The notes under the pieces: model-generated
Database searches by the model: none
What the model was told of the DNA's origin: nothing
Seen by the model: only the letters and a program-made list of their open reading frames with translations
Assembly (NCBI GenBank): GCA_902765025.1
Contig: CACWYC010000013.1
Location: forward strand, 1 to 42,545
Direction: 5' to 3'
Source of the DNA: Oscillospiraceae bacterium
GTDB lineage: Bacteria > Bacillota > Clostridia > Oscillospirales > Oscillospiraceae
Length of the DNA: 42,545 nucleotides
Shown: in pieces, positions 39,345 through 42,545 of the stretch
Layout of the letters: every line of letters begins with the position of its first letter
Numbering within the stretch: position 1 is the first letter of the stretch
Position numbers and translations under genes: made by a program

Positions 39345-39934
39345 AGTACGACGAGAAAACCGCCCTACACAGGGCCCAAAAGGGGGACCAGGCGGCCTTT
39401 GGATGGCTGGTGGAAGCATACCAGGGGCCGGTGTACCGGCTGGCGCTGCGGATGGGCCTGCGCCCGGAGGACGCGGAGGAGGCGGCCCAGAACGCCTTCC
39501 TCTCCGCCTGGCGGGGGCTGCCCTCCTTCCGGGGAGAGGCCAAGTTCTCCACCTGGCTGTACCGCCTGGCCAGCAACGCCGCCGTGGACATCCTGCGGCG
39601 GGAGAAAAAGTATGAAAATCAATCGGATATCCAGGATTTGCAGCAGTCCGACGACGCCCCCTCGCCCCAGGAGCAGCTGGAGCGGCAGGACACCCAACAG
39701 GCGGTGCGGCAGGCCATGGCATCGCTGCCCCCCGAGTTCCGTCAGGTGCTGGTGCTGCGGTATTTGCAGGAAATGAGCTACCAGGAGATCGCCCAGACGT
39801 TGGCGCTGCCGGAGGGCACGGTGAAGTCCCGCATCAACCGGGCCAAGGGGCAATTAAAAGCCCTGCTGGCGGAAAGCGGGAACCTTTTCGGCGGTGAAGC
39901 CGTCCAAGAAGCAGGAAAGGAGGAGCGGCAATGA
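39341..39934 (+). CDS. ECF-type RNA polymerase sigma factor
   Basis: A 197-residue sigma-70-family factor with only regions 2 and 4. Region 2: [20 protein letters not shown], then [20 protein letters not shown] and [20 protein letters not shown]. Region 4: [20 protein letters not shown] and [20 protein letters not shown]. It resembles the SigW/RpoE group. ATG 39341 overlaps the dus stop, and its own stop overlaps the next gene (ATGA). No obvious autoregulated ECF promoter was found; the dus promoter may serve. Confidence 0.93.
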   Translation: MKYDEKTALHRAQKGDQAAFGWLVEAYQGPVYRLALRMGLRPEDAEEAAQNAFLSAWRGLPSFRGEAKFSTWLYRLASNAAVDILRREKKYENQSDIQDLQQSDDAPSPQEQLERQDTQQAVRQAMASLPPEFRQVLVLRYLQEMSYQEIAQTLALPEGTVKSRINRAKGQLKALLAESGNLFGGEAVQEAGKEERQ

Positions 39935-40593
39935 AGGATTTTGACAAGTTTGACGAAATGATGCGCGATGCCCTTGTCTGCGACGAGACGCCCTCCTCCG
40001 ACTTTACCCGGCGGGTGATGGCCAAGGTGGCGGCCACGCCCCAGGAGCGGCTGCGGCGGCAGGCCTTCCCCTATCTGAAGGTGGCGGCGGCTGCGGCGGC
40101 CTGCCTGGTGCTGGTATACGTGGGCACCCTCCCCCTGCGGATGCGGATGGGCAGCGCCGCGCCCAAAAACCAGGCCTATTCCACTGCTACCACCGACAGC
40201 GCCACCATGGAGGCGGCCCCCGAGGCGGGGGAAATGCCGGATGAGACGGCGGGCAGCGCCGAGGATTACTACGGCTTTGCCGCCGATAATAGCCTGGAGG
40301 CCAGCCTCCGGGAGGAATCCGGCACCAACGATGCCCTGATCACCGCCAGCCAAAAGGCGGCGGCCATCGGCTACCGGGTGGAGGTCTCGACCCGGGAGGA
40401 CGGCGTGACGGTGTGTAAGCTCACCACCCCCGCCGGGTGCGCGGCGGCGGAGCTGTGGCTGGCGGAGCAGGGCTTTGCCGACGACGGCGGCTATGTGCTC
40501 CACGCGGTGGACGTGGCGGCCATGAACGAGGCGCTGCCGGGCCTCTCCCTCCCGGAGGGGGACTGCGTGCTGATTTTGGCGCCGGAGGCGTAA
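39931..40593 (+). CDS. Probable membrane anti-sigma factor
   Basis: A 220-residue single-pass membrane protein immediately after, and overlapping, the sigma gene. Cytoplasmic N-terminus (1-48, DFDKFDEMMRDALVCDETPS) would hold the sigma factor; it lacks the HxxxCxxC zinc motif of ZAS anti-sigmas. One helix at about 50-66 (VAAAAAACLVLVYVGTLPL) is followed by an external Ala/Glu/Ser-rich linker and a small C-terminal domain (about 120-220) of unknown ligand. Assignment relies on gene order and topology. AAAGGAGGAGCGGCA precedes ATG 39931. Confidence 0.75.
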   Translation: MKDFDKFDEMMRDALVCDETPSSDFTRRVMAKVAATPQERLRRQAFPYLKVAAAAAACLVLVYVGTLPLRMRMGSAAPKNQAYSTATTDSATMEAAPEAGEMPDETAGSAEDYYGFAADNSLEASLREESGTNDALITASQKAAAIGYRVEVSTREDGVTVCKLTTPAGCAAAELWLAEQGFADDGGYVLHAVDVAAMNEALPGLSLPEGDCVLILAPEA

Positions 40594-40602
40594 AAACACG
40601 AA

Positions 40603-40659
40603 AATTTCCCCGGATTTGCGGCGGTTTTTTGCAAAAAGCCGTTGACAATCCGGGGAATT
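40603..40659. repeat. 57-bp extended dyad overlapping the rpsF promoter
   Basis: AATTTCCCCGGATT (40603-40616) and AATCCGGGGAATT (40647-40659) are inverted arms; the centre GGTTTTTTGCAAAAAGCC is also palindromic. It begins 9 bp after the anti-sigma stop and may act as its terminator, while its right arm includes the last base of the rpsF -35 box. Confidence 0.7.
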
Positions 40660-40669
40660 CTGTTAAAAT
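40642..40669 (+). promoter_or_regulatory. Promoter of rpsF-ssb-rpsR
   Basis: TTGACA (40642-40647), 16-bp spacer, TAAAAT (40664-40669). Confidence 0.75.
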
Positions 40670-40701
40670 AATAAGGCTCGCGTGCTGCGGGCAAAATCCT
40701 T

Positions 40702-40723
40702 GCTCCCGCCCAAGAGCGGGGGC
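40702..40723 (+). promoter_or_regulatory. rpsF leader hairpin
   Basis: GCTCCCGC and GCGGGGGC (one G-U pair) close a CCAAGA loop, ~28 bp before rpsF. Leaders of rpsF operons often carry an autoregulatory S6:S18 site; a match to that motif was not established. Confidence 0.4.
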
Positions 40724-40750
40724 CATCAGACCAGAAGGAGGTGCAAAAGT

Positions 40751-41047
40751 ATGGCTAAGATTTCCGCCAACTATGAGGTCGTGTACATCATCGACCCTGC
40801 ACAGGGTGAGGAGGCTATTGCCGCTACCGTGGCTAAGTTCCAGACCCTGGCTGAGCAGAATGGTTCCAACGTTGTGGTGGACGAGTGGGGCAAGCGTCGT
40901 CTTGCGTACGCCATCGACTACAAGACCGAGGGCTACTACGTGCTGATGAGCTTCACCAGCGCTCCCGAGTTCCCCAAGGAGCTGGATCGTATCCTGGGCA
41001 TTACCGAGGGCATTATGCGTTCCATGATCGTCTGCAAGGGCGAGTAA
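40751..41047 (+). CDS. rpsF: 30S ribosomal protein S6
   Basis: A 98-residue ribosomal protein of the S6 fold: YEVVYIIDPAQGEEAIAATV at the start, VVVDEWGKRRLAYAIDYKTE in the middle (the GxRxLAYxI signature) and EGIMRSMIVCKG at the end. Start ATG 40751 follows AGAAGGAGGTGC; an upstream ATG at 40682 lies in the leader. Codon choice shifts towards the T-ending, highly expressed pattern compared with neighbours. Operon with ssb and rpsR. Confidence 0.97.
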   Translation: MAKISANYEVVYIIDPAQGEEAIAATVAKFQTLAEQNGSNVVVDEWGKRRLAYAIDYKTEGYYVLMSFTSAPEFPKELDRILGITEGIMRSMIVCKGE

Positions 41048-41059
41048 GGGAGGCACAGT

Positions 41060-41506
41060 ATGCTGAATAAGGTGATCATCATGGGCCGTCTGGCCCGCGA
41101 TCCCGAGCTGCGCAGAACCCAAAGCGGCGTATCCGTCACGTCCTTCCGCATCGCCTGTGACCGGGACTTCAAGTCCCAGAGCGGCGAGAAGGAGACCGAC
41201 TGGATCGACATTGTGGCCTGGCGCAACACTGCAGAGTTCGTCAGCAAGTACTTCACCAAGGGCCGCATGGCCATTGTGGAGGGCCGGCTGCAGACTCGTG
41301 ACTGGACCGACAAGGACGGAAACAAGCGTACTGCTGTGGAAGTCGTTGCCGACAACGTCTATTTCGGCGACAGCAAGCGTGACGGCCAGGGCGGCGGCTA
41401 TGACGCCCCCAGCTACGCGCCCCCCGTATCCGGCGGCTATGCCCCCGCTGCGGGCGGCAACCAGTTTGCCGAGATCGACGAAGAGGACGGCGACCTGCCG
41501 TTCTGA
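41060..41506 (+). CDS. ssb: Single-stranded DNA-binding protein
   Basis: A 148-residue SSB. OB fold at 1-105 (MLNKVIIMGRLARDPELRRT, SFRIACDRDFKSQSGEKETD, VEGRLQTRDWTDKDGNKRTA), then a Gly/Tyr/Pro-rich tail and the conserved acidic tip EEDGDLPF that docks partner proteins. AAGGGAGGCACAGT precedes ATG 41060. It lies between rpsF and rpsR as in most Firmicutes. Confidence 0.97.
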   Translation: MLNKVIIMGRLARDPELRRTQSGVSVTSFRIACDRDFKSQSGEKETDWIDIVAWRNTAEFVSKYFTKGRMAIVEGRLQTRDWTDKDGNKRTAVEVVADNVYFGDSKRDGQGGGYDAPSYAPPVSGGYAPAAGGNQFAEIDEEDGDLPF

Positions 41507-41542
41507 GGCGAATGCCTACATTAAAATAAGGAGGATACTTCC

Positions 41543-41794
41543 ATGGCTATGGAACGCGAAAACAGAGCGCCCCGCGGCGTCAGCCGCAAGCGCAAGAAGG
41601 TTTGCCAGTTCTGCGTGGATAAGTGCGAGTATATCGACTATAAGGATGCTGCCAAGCTGCGTCGCTTCATCAGCGAGCGCTCCAAGATCCTGCCCCGCCG
41701 TACCACCGGTACCTGCGCGATGCATCAGCGTCAGCTGACGGAGGCCATCAAGCGCGCCCGTCAGATCGCCCTGCTGCCCTTCGTGACCGAGTAA
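41543..41794 (+). CDS. rpsR: 30S ribosomal protein S18
   Basis: An 83-residue protein with a zinc-ribbon-like C+ pattern ([17 protein letters not shown]) and the S18 core [20 protein letters not shown], then [20 protein letters not shown]. It pairs with S6 in the 30S platform. Start ATG 41543 follows AAGGAGGATACTTCC. A perfect terminator follows. Confidence 0.97.
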   Translation: MAMERENRAPRGVSRKRKKVCQFCVDKCEYIDYKDAAKLRRFISERSKILPRRTTGTCAMHQRQLTEAIKRARQIALLPFVTE

Positions 41795-41814
41795 GAGCAG
41801 TTCTGCACAACAAA

Positions 41815-41848
41815 TACCCCGCCGCTTCTCGCGGCGGGGTATCTTTTT
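41815..41848. terminator. Terminator after rpsR
   Basis: TACCCCGCCGC (41815-41825) and GCGGCGGGGTA (41831-41841) pair perfectly, then TCTTTTT. It also lies just beyond the 3' end of the convergent minus-strand deaminase gene. Confidence 0.93.
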
Positions 41849-41855
41849 ATCTCTC

Positions 41856-42338
41856 TTATTGCAGGGCGGGCACGTCGTCCTCGGCGCCGATCCAGTCGGC
41901 CACGTCCACCGTCTGGAACTCGGTGGCGGTGCGGCGGATGACCACCTTGGCGATGCCGGCGTTGATGACCTGGCGGCGGCACATGGCGCAGGAGGTGGCG
42001 TCCCCCAGCAGCTCGCCGGTGCGGGCGTCCTTGCCCACCAGGTACAGCGTGGCCCCCACCATGTCACGGCGGGAGGCGGAGATAATGGCGTTGGCCTCGG
42101 CGTGGACGCTGCGGCAAAGCTCATACCGCTCGCCCCGGGGCACCTGCATGGCCTCCCGGGTGCAAAAGCCCATGTCCACGCAGTTCTTCCGGCCCCGGGG
42201 GGCGCCGTTGTAGCCGGTGGAAATGATCTCGTCGTTCTTCACGATGATGGCGCCGTAGACCCGGCGCAGGCAGGTGGCCCGTTCCAGCACCGTCTGGGCG
42301 ATGTCCAGATAGTAATTTTCCTTGCTGATGCGATCCAT
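41856..42338 (-). CDS. comEB: dCMP deaminase (ComEB-like)
   Basis: A 160-residue zinc-dependent deoxycytidylate deaminase making dUMP for thymidylate synthesis. Zinc ligands H79 and catalytic E81 (SVHAEANAI), with C117 and C120 (TSCAMC), follow the standard spacing; GYNGAPRGRKNC binds substrate. Start ATG 42338 follows AAGGAGAGCCGCCC; the frame continues to 42443 but covers the promoter. It is convergent with rpsR and shares its terminator region. Confidence 0.93.
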   Translation of the reverse strand: MDRISKENYYLDIAQTVLERATCLRRVYGAIIVKNDEIISTGYNGAPRGRKNCVDMGFCTREAMQVPRGERYELCRSVHAEANAIISASRRDMVGATLYLVGKDARTGELLGDATSCAMCRRQVINAGIAKVVIRRTATEFQTVDVADWIGAEDDVPALQ

Positions 42339-42366
42339 GGGCGGCTCTCCTTTACACGTTTTTCCC

Positions 42367-42395
42367 ATTATACCCCAGCACAGGGTAGGCGGCAA
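42367..42395 (-). promoter_or_regulatory. Promoter of the dCMP deaminase gene
   Basis: Minus-strand TTGCCG (42390-42395), 17-bp spacer, TATAAT (42367-42372). Confidence 0.7.
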
Positions 42396-42448
42396 TGGCG
42401 TTTGCCCTCGCACAATGTACAAAATTTGAACACTAATTTTCACAAATA

Positions 42449-42545
42449 ATCGAGTAGGAGGGGCTGAATAAGCCCCGACCTCTCACACCACCGTGCGTAC
42501 CGTTCGGTACACGGCGGTTCAATCGCATAAGTGCAGAGACTCGTA
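42449..42545 (-). mobile_element. Group II intron, 3' end (domains V-VI), partial
   Basis: Read on the minus strand, 42520-42487 gives a 34-nt domain V hairpin: GAACCGCCGTG, a TACCGAACGGTA tip and CGCACGGTGGT, followed by GTGTGAGAGG and a domain VI stem GGGGCT/AGCCCC (42476-42460), ending CCTACTCGAT at about 42449. This order is characteristic of bacterial group II introns. The rest, presumably with a reverse transcriptase/maturase ORF, lies off the right edge. The intron sits on the same strand as, and about 55 bp upstream of, the dCMP deaminase -35 box. The exact 3' splice position is estimated. Confidence 0.85.

Noticed and set aside
40676..40740. rpsF leader as a confirmed S6:S18 autoregulatory motif
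   Set aside because: A hairpin is present, but the conserved protein-binding bases could not be matched with confidence.

Overview
The window looks like a chromosomal segment of a GC-rich, probably spore-forming Firmicute of the class Clostridia, most likely the Oscillospirales/Oscillospiraceae. Support: the rimP-nusA-ylxR-ylxQ-infB-rbfA-nrnA-truB-ribF order, a SpoIIE phosphatase, an SRP RNA gene just upstream of dnaX-ybaB, strong AAGGAGG-type ribosome sites, frequent GTG/TTG starts, and GC-rich intergenic palindromes. The genus is inference. About 7.1-42.4 kb is a core-type backbone. About 1-7.1 kb is visibly lower in GC and accessory in content.

Left accessory region. Positions 1-3748 are the right end of an integrated element that continues off the left edge. 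A minus-strand tyrosine recombinase (2169-3491) lies beside a 3' fragment of a tRNA-Gly(CCC) gene (3701-3748), which is the attachment-site scar. Cargo includes an AAA+ ATPase (DUF4143 type) bracketed by two nearly identical ~50-bp palindromes, and a truncated HicB-like antitoxin. From 3.75 to 7.1 kb there are three minus-strand accessory genes: a P-loop kinase-like protein, an unknown protein with a Cys cluster and possible ADP-ribosyltransferase resemblance, and a class-C beta-lactamase-fold serine hydrolase. The gaps between them hold two copies of a ~130-bp repeat that can form a hairpin. The region ends in a beheaded second serine hydrolase abutting the truA stop codon.

Backbone, first half: truA and a GNAT-like gene diverge from a phosphopantetheinyl transferase-like gene and a ROK glucokinase. 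Then come a DUF3783 gene, a DUF4340 lipoprotein followed by a two-component system, and an inositol-phosphatase-like gene. A 140-bp element with 22-bp terminal inverted repeats follows, then two tandem CobW-type GTPases (one with a ~94-residue His/Asp/Glu-rich stretch), the SRP RNA, dnaX and ybaB. A DUF3810 metalloprotease-like gene plus thioesterase, a lipid-kinase-like gene and an NSS sodium symporter complete this part.

Backbone, second half: a zinc-uptake operon (Fur-family regulator, znuA, znuC, znuB) starts from a consensus promoter with a perfect 7-1-7 palindrome next to the -10 box. With the His-rich CobW GTPase 7 kb away this suggests a local zinc-homeostasis neighbourhood. Next is the long nusA-infB operon, then spoIIE and a small membrane protein. 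A dusB-type gene is translationally coupled to an ECF sigma factor and a probable anti-sigma factor. rpsF-ssb-rpsR and a minus-strand dCMP deaminase follow. The last ~97 bases are the 3' end (domains V-VI) of a minus-strand group II intron that runs off the right edge.

All calls rest on reading motifs and gene order. No database search was run.
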